Shown: positions 1 to 11,820, counted from the stretch's first letter. The stretch: DNA of 64,000 nucleotides from Coniella vitis (GCA_011317545.1 WUJK01000006.1:1860001-1924000); one strand, 5' to 3'. The notes: generated by a model not told the origin, from the sequence alone. Numbers and translations are program-made.

Positions 1-160
1 ATTCAAGCCCCACTGTCGTTCGTCCGCAGGGCCAAGCGCGAGTGGGGCCCATCAACTAAACGAGCAGGCGAGCCGTGCCTGGCTCGGCCTGGATGGGGAA
101 CAGTTAAAGAGCCTGGGCGGCTCCCATAGCAGGCCCTGCAGGTTTACATAGTAATAAGGC

Positions 161-201
<41 letters not shown>

Positions 202-926
202 CTCTAGTGCCTTTCTCAAATCTCCTCTTTCAGCTCTCTTCCAAGCTGGGACAGCTTTTTTGCTTCCTCCTCCTTCCTTACCCACACCACACGCCACGAT
301 CCTCCTCAACCTGCATCCTCGAATTGCTTCCCAAGTAGCTGGGCCGAACCTTGCTGTGGCTGCTTGGATCCTGCCCTTGTGCTACAGCAGCAAAGCTTAA
401 GTACATGTGCACTTTGGCGGCTCAACCCAACCAAACCCAACCCCGCCCCAGTTGAACGGACGAGAAGCGCATTTCCCTTCTGAACGGCGACAGAACTTGA
501 CCGAGCGGCCCATTGCAAAACTCTCTTTTGCTTGCTATTGCTAGTACCCGAAGGCTAGCCGTTCCGCCTCGCCTTTACTTGCGACTGCTGCCGGACTTGT
601 TCCTCTTTTTGTTTTCTTCATCTGCAATTTACATCTACTTCTGCGTGCGCTTCTGCTCTCGTGCTGCTCTTGCTCCTCCGCCTCGATCTCCTTTTCTTTC
701 CCTTTTCCTTCCCTTGGTGCTTCAATCACACCCGCGAGCACCAACCTCGACGCGTGCGTATTTGCGACAACCGTTCGCCATCGCCTGTTGCCCCGCGATT
801 ACGCACCGATAGCCCAGGCATCACTTCGCTGTTGCAAAGGTAGCGGAATCATACATTGTTGCTGCTTCACGGAGCGAGACACAGCCCAAAGACTACGAAA
901 ACGCACGAAAGGGCATTACAATCACG
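1..926. other. Intergenic / 5' flank of the Ran-binding protein gene
   Basis: No supported gene is seen here. The stretch holds a 13-unit AGC microsatellite (162-200), one copy of the recurrent TACATAGTA motif (145-153) and, from about 540 to 926, pyrimidine-rich DNA typical of a fungal promoter and 5' leader running up to the ATG at 927. Open frames on both strands are low-complexity (for example a poly-Cys frame produced by the repeat) and are not credible proteins. Confidence 0.6.
162..200. repeat. (AGC)13 trinucleotide microsatellite
   Basis: Thirteen uninterrupted AGC units are visible. They lie about 730 bp upstream of the Ran-binding protein start and are not inside a credible coding frame. 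Such a pure tract is likely to vary in length between strains (inference). Confidence 0.95.
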
Positions 927-2897
927 ATGGCGGACGCGTCTGCAAACCACCAGCCTCCACCTCCGCCCGGTACTACCAGCAGCAGCACTGGGGAACCTCA
1001 GGTGCAGCTCGAATTCAAGGCCGAAGACGCAGAGACGCGAGCCGCAAGAGAAGAACTCAAGCAGACAGTCATATCAGACGAGCAAGATCCCATAAGCCTG
1101 GCGGCATCTGCGCGTCACAGCCACGACATGACGTTGCCAGAATCCGGAGATAACACACCCGATTTGGCCTCGGTACCGCCGACATCAGCGGCACCGGCCG
1201 AAGGCCCGAAAAGCAAAGAGCGCGCTCCCTCACCCAAGAAGAAGCGCGCACACGACCAGGTGGACCAGCAAAGGGACGAAGAGGGCCACCGTGTCAGCAG
1301 CGGCACCGACACTGAGAGCTGGGTTATGGTCGATGGCGATGAAAAAGAGGCTAAGCAGAGCTCATCGTCTGAGCCACAAAAGAAGAGAGCGCGCGATGAG
1401 ACGAGTCCGCCCGTCGAAACCCCTAAATCTACTGCGCCGGTACGTTCTGACGTTTATCATTTGGATCTATATATTACGCTTACTTCTCCCTCCGCATGCG
1501 ATATTCACTCTCTTGTATGCAAGCTAAACAAATGCTCTTGTTCTTCATGCATCAGGTTGCAAAGTCATCGGGAACCACCAACTCTGATAACGCCCACAAA
1601 GATAACCAGCAACCACAGACATCTGCATCCGCGTTTGCTGCCTCTGGATTCTCCAAACTTGCGTCCTCGTCCGCATCGCCTTTTGCTTCGATAGGAGGAG
1701 CCAACAAGAGCGTCTTTGGTGGCACCGCCACTGCCGCCACCACCAGCTCTTCTCCCTCGCCGTTCGCGGCTTTGGCTGCTTCATCATCAGCCAATAAGCC
1801 TGCAACCTCCGTCAGTCTTCCTCAAACGACCCTGAGCTTCTCGAGCAAAGACGCATCTGCCCCATCACCGTTTGGCGCGCTCAACGGTTCTGTTTCTTCT
1901 GGATTTGGAGGCAGCGTTCTCGGCGGTGGTACTGGCAGCAGCGTGTTTGGCAGCGGAAGCGCCTTTGCCAGCGCGCTTGGTGGCTCCAAGATCAGCAGCT
2001 TTGCCTCGCCAGGTGCCCCCCTAGCCATCAAGAGTGACAAGCCAGCGAAGCCGTTTGGTGCGCCAGCAAGCGATGTCGAAGACGAGGATGGCAATGACAG
2101 CGACAGCGATGGAGACGAGGCTGGTGGCAACGGCGGGGAGGGTGAGAAAGAGGATGCGGCCAGTAGGGGGGAGTTGACACCGGTCGCTGGTGGAGACGAA
2201 GAGAAAAAGACCAAGTACAAGAGAGGTGAGTTGGGCGAATATCTCCTTGGCTATCTCTGGCTTCTATCCACCACAGTCAATCATGTCTTGCATCGGCTAA
2301 CATCCTATACCCAAAAGTGGTTGTCGACGATGGTGAAGCCGGCGAGGCAGCCATCATCCAAGTGCGCGCTCGAATGTACTATCTCGATCGGTCGACCAAT
2401 GCAGACGGCAAGGAGGAGATCGCATGGCGAGAGCGTGGCGCAGGTATACTCAAGGTCAACGTGCCAGTGTCGTCAGTGGTGATTGACCCTGAGACGGGCG
2501 TTGCGAATCCCAAGTCCTTTGACGTCTCCGTGCTCAAGGAGAGCACGCCCGAGAACCCAAAGCTAGTGCGCTTGCTCATGCGCCAGGATTCAACGCTGCG
2601 CGTCATTTTGAACTCGGTCATGCTTGCCAAGATGGACTTCCAGCTCAAGGAGGGCCTCAAGGCCAAGAGTGTGCTGTTCACAGCCATAGAGGGCGAGGAC
2701 GCCAAGCACGTCCAGGTACAGATGAAGGTATGGTTTCTCGTCTTTGGTCTTGACTTCGCATCCTGACGTGATTGCATGTAATACGTCCACGGAATTACCA
2801 TACTAAGTTCCATTCACAGATGAGTCCTCAGAGCGCGGATACATTTCTCAAGGCTATCGGAGAGATCAAGAAGAAGCTTGAGAATGCAGAAGCGTAG
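927..2897 (+). CDS. RanBD1-domain nucleoporin-like protein (Yrb2/Nup50-like)
   Basis: Ran-binding protein likely acting in nuclear transport at or near the pore. Four exons join in phase: 927-1439, 1556-2225, 2318-2727 and 2820-2897, giving 556 residues. The N-terminal 171 residues are charged, with a basic NLS-like PKKKR. The middle (about 172-390) is Ser/Ala/Gly-rich with FG-type motifs such as SPFGAL and SVFGG and then an acidic run. The last third is a RanBP1-type domain (about 395-531, including VVVDDGEAGEA, VRARMYYLD and RLLMRQDSTLRVILNS), ending in a short Lys-rich helix. FG motifs plus a C-terminal RanBD match the Yrb2/Hba1/RanBP3 and Nup2/Nup50 families; I cannot choose between them. 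Introns 1 and 3 have clear GT...AG borders; intron 2 uses GTGAGT and a GGCTAAC branch site. RanBD assignment is firm, exact orthology less so. Confidence 0.88.
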
Positions 2898-3833
2898 AAC
2901 ATCGATTTCCTCTATGCAAAACTACCGAAACACAGCGCAACGGCCTGGACAATACAGATGGGGGTTACATCGGAGAGGGCACAATAGTTACCAGAGAAGC
3001 GGTTGAGAGAGACTCGGTCAGCACTGGATTGCATCAGAGACCAAGGGAGATGATGTATCGTATGCCTTAATATATGTGGTGAAATGGAGGCAAAGGCAGA
3101 CGGAAACATACATGATTAGTATGACTTGTTGCTGGCTCAGGCATTGGCAAGCAGCAATTTGGTCCTCGGTCGAGGTTAGGTTCCTAGACTCAGATGGATC
3201 AATGTCTAGGTGTGAAAATTGGGCAGCAACAGAATACCATGGGGCGAACGGGGTGGGTGGAAATCAGTGATGGCATACCTTTTGTTATGTATATACCAGG
3301 CGCGTGCGTGGCGGGCAAAGACTGGATGGGCAAGAGGGCATACCATGGCATTGGAAATACATAGAGCTTTCTTTTTCACCAAGGGCAAGCAAGCAGAGGC
3401 AAATGGAATGGTGATATCCTCTTGTTCTTTGTGCCTTGATTGCGCCAGCCGTGCCATTCAACTTGAATAACGGTATTCGTGGCGCTGAGCTTGGTGGCAG
3501 GCCCAGTGGCCTTGTACCCAAGTACCTAGGTATCCAGAGGCTCTCGTGGTCAAGACTCGGGTGGTCAGCTGCTAGCGCGCCGTGGCCGCGTCCCCCTGTC
3601 GAGTTGATCAAGGGCCCAGTTGCCCACAACCCACCCAAAGTACCATGTACTATGTAGAGGACGTCACACCTGTCCCAGACCACCGACAAGAGTTCTCAAT
3701 CACCTCCCAACGTTCCTGGTCGCAATACCACTCCCTTCTTTTTCTCTTGCCACACAATCCAGAATCGCTGTTGCTGTCTCCGCTCAGTTGCACCGACGAT
3801 TTCGTGCCGCGGAAAGAAATGTAGCAAGCCAGC
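2898..3833. other. Intergenic, Ran-binding gene to HRQ1
   Basis: Contains the 3' flank of the upstream gene and the promoter of HRQ1. One recurrent motif copy (TACTATGTA, 3648-3656) lies about 180 bp upstream of the HRQ1 ATG. Open frames on either strand have no recognisable protein features. Confidence 0.5.
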
Positions 3834-6800
3834 ATGCCTCGCGCAGCTGAAGCAGCGGTTCCCGCCCGCAGAGGCAGAGGCAGAGGCAGAGGCAGAGACA
3901 GAGGGCCCCGCAAACGCAAGCGGCCATCTTCACCCACATCGCCCGCTCGAAACGCCGGGCAGACACCAGAGACCGAGATCAAAGCCGAGGACGACAATGA
4001 CACAGCATCTTCCTTGACAACACCACTGGCACCAACACCAGCTGCTGCCTCGTCACAATCCAGGCGAACGCCAGCCAGCAGCGAGCGAGCCAAGAAGAAA
4101 ACGAAGCCAACCCTCCAGAAAGCCGCCTCGTCACTCCCACAGGCGGCTCCATCCTGTCTGTTGGACCCCTGGCCGCCCTACTTTACCTCGCTCGCCACCA
4201 CGCATCGTGCCCTCAACCTCGTCTTTACCTTTTGCTGCACGCGCAAACACCTCGCCACCACGTTTGACACGATCCGCGGCGCTGTTGAGGCGCACACGAA
4301 GCGTCCTTTATTGGTTGACGACGTGGCAGCCATTGCGGCGCTGCGGCCCGATGGGATCAATTTTGGCTACGTCGACGAGGTTATGCTGCAGATTGATGTC
4401 AAGGGCGCGGAGCGGGACAGTAGCTTTCTCACGGGCCGCGGGGGGAGAGGGTTCAAGAATCAGGGCTTGGCGCCCGATGCAAGCGTGGGTGGGATCACGG
4501 GCATGGAAAGTCTGGGAAGTCGCGGGAGCTATGGGGATGGTGGCCAGGGAGGAACGAGAGAAGGGCAAGACCTGGTGACAGAGGGTGGCAAGGAGGTGCT
4601 GTATTTTGAGTTTGTCGACGGCGATCTCAAAAGGCAAGTTGCGTGTCGCAAGACGGGCGAGCCAACCAAACCGACCCGGAAACTGCGCGAGGAGGACCTC
4701 AAAATGCCCGTCTACAGCCAGCAGCAGATGAGCGGTCTGATCGAGAAGCGTAACGCCAAGTTCACAAACGCAGTCATAGATTTCATCAACGGCTGCGTGC
4801 AAAGCAGCATGGATCCCGAGATGGCCCTCAAAAGCGAAGCCGAGGCGTTTGTTCCCGTTGAAAGCAGCACCAAAGACGCCGCTGACATGGAACCCAAACC
4901 GCTCGAGAGCAGCCTCCCAGACACGATTCCCAGGGAGCGCAAGAGCATTCCCGAAATTGTCGACGAACTCAAGACTAGTCCTTGGTATACTGGTCAGATT
5001 GTCCCCGACGGCCACCGTGTTTTTGAAGCACAAGAGCCAGTCTACGGCCACCTCAACTTTCTCCTCAGCCAGGATTTAGTAAATGCGCTGTACAATGCCA
5101 AAAACATTACACAATTCTTTGCCCATCAGGCAGAGGCAATCAACGCACTGCATGACGGCCATCACGTGGTGGTAAGCACGAGCACGAGCTCAGGCAAATC
5201 GCTCATCTACCAGCTCCCCGTGTTGCATGCGCTCGAACAGGATCACAACACACGCGCCATGTACATTTTCCCAACCAAAGCTCTCGCGCAGGACCAACGC
5301 CGCAGCCTCAAGGAGCTCTTGGCGTACCTCCCTGGCTTAGAAGAGACACTCGTCGAGACGTTCGACGGGGACACGCCGTGGAAGGAACGTGGTGCTATCC
5401 GCGATACGGCGCGCATTATCTTTACGAACCCGGACATGCTGCACATCACCATCCTGCCGCAAGAAGAACGGTGGCGCACCTTTCTGCAGAACCTCAAGAT
5501 TGTCGTCGTGGACGAGTTGCACTATTACAATGGTCTCATGGGCTCACACGTTGCGTTCATCATGCGGCGACTGCGCCGAATCTGCGCTGCGGTGGGTAAT
5601 AGAAGGGTGAAATTCGTGAGCTGCTCCGCGACGGTGGCGAATCCGCGCGAGCACTTTCAGACAATCTTCGGAATCGAGGATGTGCATCTGGTTGACTACG
5701 ATGGAAGTCCGAGCGGGCGCAAAGAGTTTCTCTGCTGGAACACCCCGTATAAGGATCCAGGCGATCCGACAAGTGGGCGGGGCAATGCCATGTATGAGTG
5801 CGCGCGACTCTTTACGCAGCTTATCCTGCGAGGAGTGCGCGTGATTGGCTTTTGCAGGGTGCGCGAGCAGTGCGAGAAGCTCACGGGGGCTGTCAAGCAT
5901 GAACTCGAGCGGTTGGGCCGGTCCGAGGTGGTCAATCGTGTTGTGGGTTATCGAGGCGGGTATACGCCGCAGGATCGGCGGCGGATCGAGACGGAAATGT
6001 TTGAGGGGAAGCTGCTGGGTATTATCGCGACGACTGCGCTGGAACTGGGCGTTGATATTGGTAGTCTGGACGCCGTGCTAACATGGGGGTTCCCCTATAC
6101 CATTTCCAATCTGCGGCAGCAGAGTGGCAGAGCAGGGCGGCGGTTGAAAGATTCGCTGTCGATCCTTGTCGGCGATAGTTTCCCTACCGACCAGCACTTT
6201 ATGCAAAACCCCGACGAGCTCTTTTCCCGGCCGCACGGCGAGCTCCAAGTCGACCTCGAGAACCCGCTCGTTCGAGAAGGCCACATCCAGTGCGCCGCCT
6301 ACGAAATGCCCATTCGCCCGCGCGATGACGCCCAATACTTTGGCAATGATCTGGCCACCCTCTGCACAGAGCGCCTAACCCGTGACGAAGCGGGCTTCTA
6401 CCATACGCACGACCGGTTCCGCCCCTTGCCAAGCAAGTTTGTTTCCATTCGCGACACGGAGGATGAGCATTTTGCCATCATTGATGTCACGCACGGGCGC
6501 AACGTAGTGCTGGAGGAGCTGGAGGCGTCGCGGGCTACGTTTACGATTTACGACGGGGCGATTTTCCTGCATCAGGGGGTGACATATTTGGTACGGGATT
6601 TCAACCCTGAGAAGCATATGGCGAGGGTGGAGAAGGTCAAGGTGGATTGGACGACCCAACAGAGGGATTACACGGATGTTGATCCCATTGAGACGGAGGC
6701 AATTCGGAAGATCAAGGGTGTCGGTATCACCACAAGCAACAACGACGATGCCACAGCAGCAGCAGCAGCACCACCACCACCACCACCATCCCGCGCCTTT

Positions 6801-7580
6801 CACGGCACAATTCAAATCACACAGGTCGTCTTTGGTTATTTCAAAGTCGACCGGCGCAACCGCATCCTCGACGCCGTTCATGTCGACAATCCACCCGTGG
6901 TGCGCTACAGCAAGGGAATGTGGATCGACCTCCCCCGCCGCGCCCTCGAAATCCTCGACTCGCGCCGCTTACACGTCGCAGCGGCGATCCACGCTGCTGA
7001 ACACGCCATGATGTCGCTCATTCCGAATTTTGTGCTTTCCATGCCGGGGGACGTCCGGACGGAATGTAAAAACAGTCTGAAAGAATTCGCGCGGCAGGCT
7101 ACCAATCGAAAGCGGCCGGCGCGGTTGACGTTTTACGATGCAAAAGGTGGAGCGGGCGGGAGTGGGATCAACACCAAGGCGTTTGAACATGTGGATCTGT
7201 TGCTTGTCCAGGCGCTCAGCAGAGTGGAGGGCTGCGGGTGCTGGGGTGGATGCCCCGAGTGTGTGGCGAGTGAGTTTTGTAAGCATGCGAACGAGGTGAT
7301 GAGTAAAGCTGGAAGTGTGGTTGTGTTGCGATGTTTGTTGGGCATGGAGATTAATGTTGATGAGTTGCCGATGGGGCCGGAGGAGGGATGGGGCAGGGAT
7401 GGAGGTGGAAGGGAGAGGGAAATGATTGAGACGGTTGTGCTTGCTACACCGGTGCTACCGAGGGATAGAGCTTCATTACGGCTTGTGGATGTTGAGATGG
7501 AGGAGGTGGAGGGCATGGCGGAGGGGATGCCGGAGGTGGAAATGGCAGAGGAGAGCGGCAAAGGTGTTGATGGTGAGTGA
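3834..7580 (+). CDS. hrq1: ATP-dependent 3'-5' DNA helicase Hrq1 (RecQ4-like)
   Basis: Superfamily 2 helicase; the Hrq1 family acts in DNA repair, including interstrand crosslinks, and telomere maintenance (family knowledge). Single exon, 1248 residues. The basic N-terminus has an RGRGRGRGRDRG repeat. A Hrq1-type N-terminal region (about 110-200) includes TFDTIRGAVEAHTKRP. Helicase motifs follow: Walker A STSTSSGKS (about 447-455), motif II DELH (about 558), motif III SCSAT (about 595), motif V TTALELGVDIG and motif VI QQSGRAGRR (about 760). The C-terminal MZB/DUF1998 region has a Cys cluster CGCWGGCPEC followed by FCKH, likely Zn-binding. A low-complexity Ala/Pro run (about 980-990) and a Glu/Met-rich tail are lineage-type insertions. 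Start chosen at the first ATG of the frame; the basic N-terminus follows directly. Confidence 0.93.
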   Translation: MPRAAEAAVPARRGRGRGRGRDRGPRKRKRPSSPTSPARNAGQTPETEIKAEDDNDTASSLTTPLAPTPAAASSQSRRTPASSERAKKKTKPTLQKAASSLPQAAPSCLLDPWPPYFTSLATTHRALNLVFTFCCTRKHLATTFDTIRGAVEAHTKRPLLVDDVAAIAALRPDGINFGYVDEVMLQIDVKGAERDSSFLTGRGGRGFKNQGLAPDASVGGITGMESLGSRGSYGDGGQGGTREGQDLVTEGGKEVLYFEFVDGDLKRQVACRKTGEPTKPTRKLREEDLKMPVYSQQQMSGLIEKRNAKFTNAVIDFINGCVQSSMDPEMALKSEAEAFVPVESSTKDAADMEPKPLESSLPDTIPRERKSIPEIVDELKTSPWYTGQIVPDGHRVFEAQEPVYGHLNFLLSQDLVNALYNAKNITQFFAHQAEAINALHDGHHVVVSTSTSSGKSLIYQLPVLHALEQDHNTRAMYIFPTKALAQDQRRSLKELLAYLPGLEETLVETFDGDTPWKERGAIRDTARIIFTNPDMLHITILPQEERWRTFLQNLKIVVVDELHYYNGLMGSHVAFIMRRLRRICAAVGNRRVKFVSCSATVANPREHFQTIFGIEDVHLVDYDGSPSGRKEFLCWNTPYKDPGDPTSGRGNAMYECARLFTQLILRGVRVIGFCRVREQCEKLTGAVKHELERLGRSEVVNRVVGYRGGYTPQDRRRIETEMFEGKLLGIIATTALELGVDIGSLDAVLTWGFPYTISNLRQQSGRAGRRLKDSLSILVGDSFPTDQHFMQNPDELFSRPHGELQVDLENPLVREGHIQCAAYEMPIRPRDDAQYFGNDLATLCTERLTRDEAGFYHTHDRFRPLPSKFVSIRDTEDEHFAIIDVTHGRNVVLEELEASRATFTIYDGAIFLHQGVTYLVRDFNPEKHMARVEKVKVDWTTQQRDYTDVDPIETEAIRKIKGVGITTSNNDDATAAAAAPPPPPPSRAFHGTIQITQVVFGYFKVDRRNRILDAVHVDNPPVVRYSKGMWIDLPRRALEILDSRRLHVAAAIHAAEHAMMSLIPNFVLSMPGDVRTECKNSLKEFARQATNRKRPARLTFYDAKGGAGGSGINTKAFEHVDLLLVQALSRVEGCGCWGGCPECVASEFCKHANEVMSKAGSVVVLRCLLGMEINVDELPMGPEEGWGRDGGGREREMIETVVLATPVLPRDRASLRLVDVEMEEVEGMAEGMPEVEMAEESGKGVDGE

Positions 7581-9098
7581 GAGTGAGGATGAGGATGAGA
7601 ATGATGGTGGAGGAGGTTAGGCTTGTTTCTGTGTAAATGGGCTGCAAAAACGTACATATACTCACTGGCCCTGTATCAAGAATGGTCTCTGGGGGAAGAA
7701 AAATGGAATCCTTTTCATCTCCTCTAGATCAAATGTCGGGTAGGAGATTATGGATGGTGGTGGGCCAGAATTGAAGAATAATTGAACTGGATGAACGGGT
7801 TTCTGTAAGCATGTTTGACATAGATATCCAAACTGACACAGCTGGTACATAGTAGTTGCTATAGTGGTGTTGCAAGGCAGCCAATCATCTTACACAGAAT
7901 CGACAGGGGTACGATAGCCGCGTTGAATGGACGAACTGACTAGCACGCAGTAACAGAGGAAGCATTGTGATAACATTGATAGTATATCTAATTCGTGGTA
8001 TACTTGTTTGAATGTAAGTTTCTTTTGGTGTTGCGTAAATGAATGGAGTTTTTATATAGGTGAAGGGGATCATATAGTACCGAATAGCGACTTTTATCTG
8101 GGTGATGATCACACATCATCTTCATTCTGGAATACTGCTCCGACCATGCAATGATATGTATTTATGTTGCTATTAACATAACTTTAAGCTGTCCAAGCTC
8201 TCTGACCTTAACGATGAGCAATTGGCTTGTGGTTTCGCTTTTGCGTACATGTATGCTCGTCATACATCCGCACTTAATGAAACCCGGCGAGGGCGTCCAC
8301 TATATGCCAATTACTGCCACAATAGAAGCAGTTGTTATACTTATGCGGTAATGCCCATAGAAACCTTGTTTATAGGATGCTAGATCGATGATCGAGCAAT
8401 GCGCACTGTAATGTACAACTTGAAGAAAGTCTGGAGGTTTTACATGTCTTGTTTTGCTGAACTGGGAGAAAACGAAGTACATTGAGTCGCTTGCTTTGGC
8501 TATTACAATGTCATTGTAGATGTCTGCAAAGTAGATGCTCATCCAAATTCGCCTTTTCAGATGCGTAGAGTTATCTTCCCAGTCCAAGTTGCGGTTGAGA
8601 GTTTGATGCTTCGATACCTAGTTACTTCATACTTCGATCCCATAGTACACAGTACATAGTACACGGCACATGCGCACCCCACCCGCTTACATAACCCAGT
8701 AGCTACCCCCCGGTCAAGCTCTGCCCTGGGCCGGCAGCGGATGACAACCGCAGCGCAACGACAGGCCCAAACCCGCTCACATTTCTCCATAACGGCGTCG
8801 TCCAGTCTCCACGCACGAGTGAACCGCCATCATCACCACCACTTTGCTCTGACCACACACGCCATCCCGAACGGGGCGCCCACTTCAGATCGACTCAATT
8901 GGGACCATCTCCACAACCTGGCTTCTTCTTCCGACACCAAGCCTACCGTTAGCCGTCCTCCAGGGAAGCTAAGCCAAGCTTCCATCTTGCCCCTCCGCGG
9001 CCATCATTCTCACCACCGCCTCAGTCAATCCGACCGACGTCGATAACCGCAGCCCCCCCCTCCCTCCTTTTTTCTCCCCAAAACAAAAAGCACCCACA
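7581..9098. other. Intergenic, HRQ1 to NDUFA5
   Basis: AT-richer DNA without a credible gene. It holds the HRQ1 3' flank, one TACATAGTA copy at 7846-7854, another inside a direct/inverted cluster at 8641-8662, and the NDUFA5 promoter. Short frames throughout are interrupted and featureless. Confidence 0.5.
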
Positions 9099-10114
9099 AT
9101 GCGTCCCGCCCTCCGCCTCTTCGCGAGCATCAAGCCCGTCACCGGCTCCGGCGGCGGCGCCGCCCGCTACCTCGAGCCCAACGCGCCCACCGGCCTCACC
9201 GGCCTCCTCACGAACCCTTCCCCGCGCGCCACCCTCCTCTACCTCTACGCCTCGACCCTCGACAAGCTGCGCAACAGCGGCATCCCCGAGTCCTCCCTCT
9301 ACCGCCAGTCCGTCGAGGCCGTCACCAAGCACCGCCTCTCGCTCGTCCAGGCCGTCAAGCCCGCGGGCTACGACGAGTGGCACCAGCGCGCCCTCGCCGC
9401 GCTGGAGCGCCACCCGGAGCACTTTGCCGCTGCCGACGGCACGGCGCGCCCCTTGAAGGATGGAGGCGCCGCTGCGTCGGTGAACCGTGACGGGGTTCTG
9501 TTTGTGCTGCGGGAGGCCAAGAAGGATGTTGATGTGCGGTACAACGAGTGGGATGGGGAGGAGGAGCGCGAGGCGCAGGAAGGGCCCCGGACTTCGGCGG
9601 AGCGAGAGTCTGTCTTTAGTGCCAACCGGCCTGACCTGATGACTGATGTTGAGTGGGAAAACGAGCCGCAGTTGACGGTTGCACAGTAAGTTTCGTTCTC
9701 CATGGTCCTTTTTTCTTTTTTCTTTTTTCTTTTTTCTTTTTCGGGGCTAGTGATAGTTTTCTTTGAGGATTTCGCGATGGTCATGGGACGAGGTTAAAAA
9801 TGACTGACTAAACGCACACTTTTTGCAGAATCGAGGAGCTCGAGCAGCAGATCGGCGCTGGTCTGATTGAGGAAGTCATCCAAGTCGCCGAGGGCGAGTG
9901 CAACTTGGTGGACACCATGATTGAGGCCAAGGTGTAAGTTTCTTTTTTTTTTTTTTCATCACATTGGAACTTATAACACTCTCCTTCCCCCTCTTACTAC
10001 CATCTTGTTGCTTGGATAATCGATCTTGATTCTGACTTGTCACATTACAGGTGGGAAAGTCTGGAGGACAAGCCAAGGGAAGGACAGTGGGCGTACTTTG
10101 AGAGAAAGGATTAA
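9099..10114 (+). CDS. NADH:ubiquinone oxidoreductase NDUFA5-type subunit (about 30 kDa)
   Basis: Accessory subunit of mitochondrial complex I, peripheral arm. Three exons join in phase (9099-9685, 9829-9933, 10051-10114), giving 251 residues. The start MRPALRLFASIKPV resembles a mitochondrial presequence. The family signature follows: TGLTGLLTNPSPRATLLYLY, LDKLRNSGIPESSLYRQS and VEAVTKHRLSLVQAVKP. Internal exon 2 encodes IEELEQQIGAGLIEEVIQVA and exon 3 ends in PREGQWAYFERKD. Donors are GTAAGT in both introns; acceptors are TTTTGCAG and CATTACAG. Intron 1 carries a (TTTTTTC)n tract. It corresponds to the Neurospora 29.9-kDa subunit. Exon 1 is markedly GC-rich with a strong C-ending codon preference, consistent with high expression (inference). 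Confidence 0.93.
9709..9742. repeat. (TTTTTTC)n tandem repeat in NDUFA5 intron 1
   Basis: Nearly five copies of a T6C heptamer are visible just after the GTAAGT donor of intron 1. It is a simple repeat located between donor and branch site. Confidence 0.9.
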
Positions 10115-10746
10115 GCCAACCAGCCAACCCGCCGCACATGCGGCAGAAATTATCAATGTTCAATTTTTATTTTATTTTTGGCTTCAACCCAGGGAAAAGT
10201 CTCATTCTACCTGTCCTTATCTGTCCACGTCGGTGATGGTTCGTATAAACTGGTATTTGTGTAAACCACTAGAGGATAAAGAGCAGACAAACGCAAGAAC
10301 AAATAACCAAAAAGAAAATGGACATTTCTTCAAGATTTGACCCGGAGAAGAGAACTTGGTGGCCAGATGCTGAAGACAAGCGTGGTCATCCACAAAAACC
10401 ACACAATCAGGATCGTCCAAATCATTGATTCGAGACGCCGCTTCTGGCAGTCGCGCATAACGTCACACGTGGATATCTATCAAAGTACAGTCCAACCATA
10501 TCACAGCCATCAAGGGAAGCAATCGTCAAAGCAATCCATAAAGACCATATGCAGTCAGTGCCTAGAGATTTCCCCCTACGCCATCATGCAGACCAGTCCA
10601 TCAAAAGCCGATAAACAAGAAAAGATCAACCGCCGTACGCCGCACGACGCTGCTCGTCAAACTGAAGACACAGTCTTTGCATTCTTTTTTTGCGGCTTGA
10701 GAAAGAAGTAGAGCAAAGCAAAGGGAAGACCATGGCCGGCCGCAAC
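10115..10746. other. Convergent intergenic, NDUFA5 / Yip4
   Basis: The 3' flanks of two convergent genes meet here. No coding signal or RNA gene is recognised. The stretch from 10600 to 10746 is the immediate 3' side of the Yip4 gene. Confidence 0.5.
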
Positions 10747-11820
10747 CTAGCTAATGAAGCAAAGGCAGCCAAGGCCAAGATAAAAGACAAACAAGGGATA
10801 AATGGCCAACCCGACCCTGTTTTTGACCACGCCGCTGCCGCCGAGAATGCTGATACCAGCTGCCAAGGACCAGGCGACGAGGAACAGGTAGACGGGGATT
10901 CGAGGAATCTGCGGCACATGGAGCGCAGAGAGTAGGGCCGCAATGACGAGCGGGAAGAGGGTGTAGCCAATGATACAGATGCTTTGCGCGAAGGAGCTGT
11001 TGAACCGAGTTAGTAACCATTCTCAAGACGGATTGTCCACAAAAAGGCAAGAGTGCGCTCACATGTTACCGCCCAGCAGCTTAATCTGCAGCGTGACGAC
11101 GGCCTCTCCAATCCACACCATAGCAAATACACCACTAAACACCTCATCCCTCTGATCCGGCTTGGCGTTAAAGCTCAACAACATACTCAGCAACAAGCAA
11201 AAGATCAGCGGTCCCCACAGATCCCAGTCGCGCAAGCCAGGCGTCATATTGTTTTGATTGAGCAGCGCCTCTGGATCGAGCACACGGCCCGCCAACCCAG
11301 CCAACTCCTCGCGCCCGCCCGCCATACCTGCGCCGCGCAAGTTTGCGTACACGCCGCGAATACCCTCCGATGATTCAAACATGGTGCCGCCGAGCAAGTA
11401 GCGCGGCCACAAGACCTCGCGCATTTTGGACCACACGGCGAGCAGGTCGCGGCGCAGCGTCTCCCAGACTGACTCATCAATCGTATTTTGCGGCGCGCGC
11501 CTGTCCTCGCCGCCCATGCGTGAGGAGAGGTAGTCTTGGTTGAGAGGCTGTGCCGACGAGGAGGAGCCGCCGCCCGAGGACTGGCCGATGTTGCCTGTCA
11601 GCGGAGCGTGTGAGGACGAGGGCTGCAGAGGGTCGTCGAGATCGTCGAGGATGGCTGTTGGACGGGGACAAAGGAGTCAGGTTAGCCAAGTCTGCGTGTT
11701 CTACATATATTGTAGACTGCACACAAGAGAGGGCAGCGTACCATCATCGGGATCTATCATGTCGTCGTCGTCGTCGAGCGACGGGTTCTGATAGTCGTCT
11801 CTCTTGGCTTGAGAGGCCAT
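10747..11820 (-). CDS. yip4: Yip1-family Golgi membrane protein (Yip4/YIPF6-like)
   Basis: Polytopic protein of the Yip1 family, which works with Rab GTPases in ER-Golgi vesicle traffic. Three exons on the minus strand join in phase: 11820-11742, 11654-11063 and 10996-10747, giving 306 residues. The acidic N-terminus (SLDDDDDMIDPDD) precedes a conserved juxtamembrane block NTIDESVWETLRRDLLAVW (about 83-101) and VLWPRYLLGG. Five hydrophobic segments lie at about 173-190, 198-220, 228-250, 257-276 and 285-304, the expected Yip topology. The last exon encodes SFAQSICIIGYTLFPLVIAA and then ISILGGSG. This last exon has no internal ATG-led frame, so it is visible only once the splice at 11062/10997 is made. 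Yip4/YIPF6 is chosen over Yip1 or Yif1 from the DESVWETLRRDL block. Confidence 0.85.

Noticed and set aside
52..309. Cys-rich frame over the (AGC) repeat
   Set aside because: The Cys run is simply the translated microsatellite; nothing else supports a protein.
4308..5051. 247-codon frame antisense to HRQ1
   Set aside because: Lies wholly within a conserved helicase gene; a shadow of GC-rich coding sequence.
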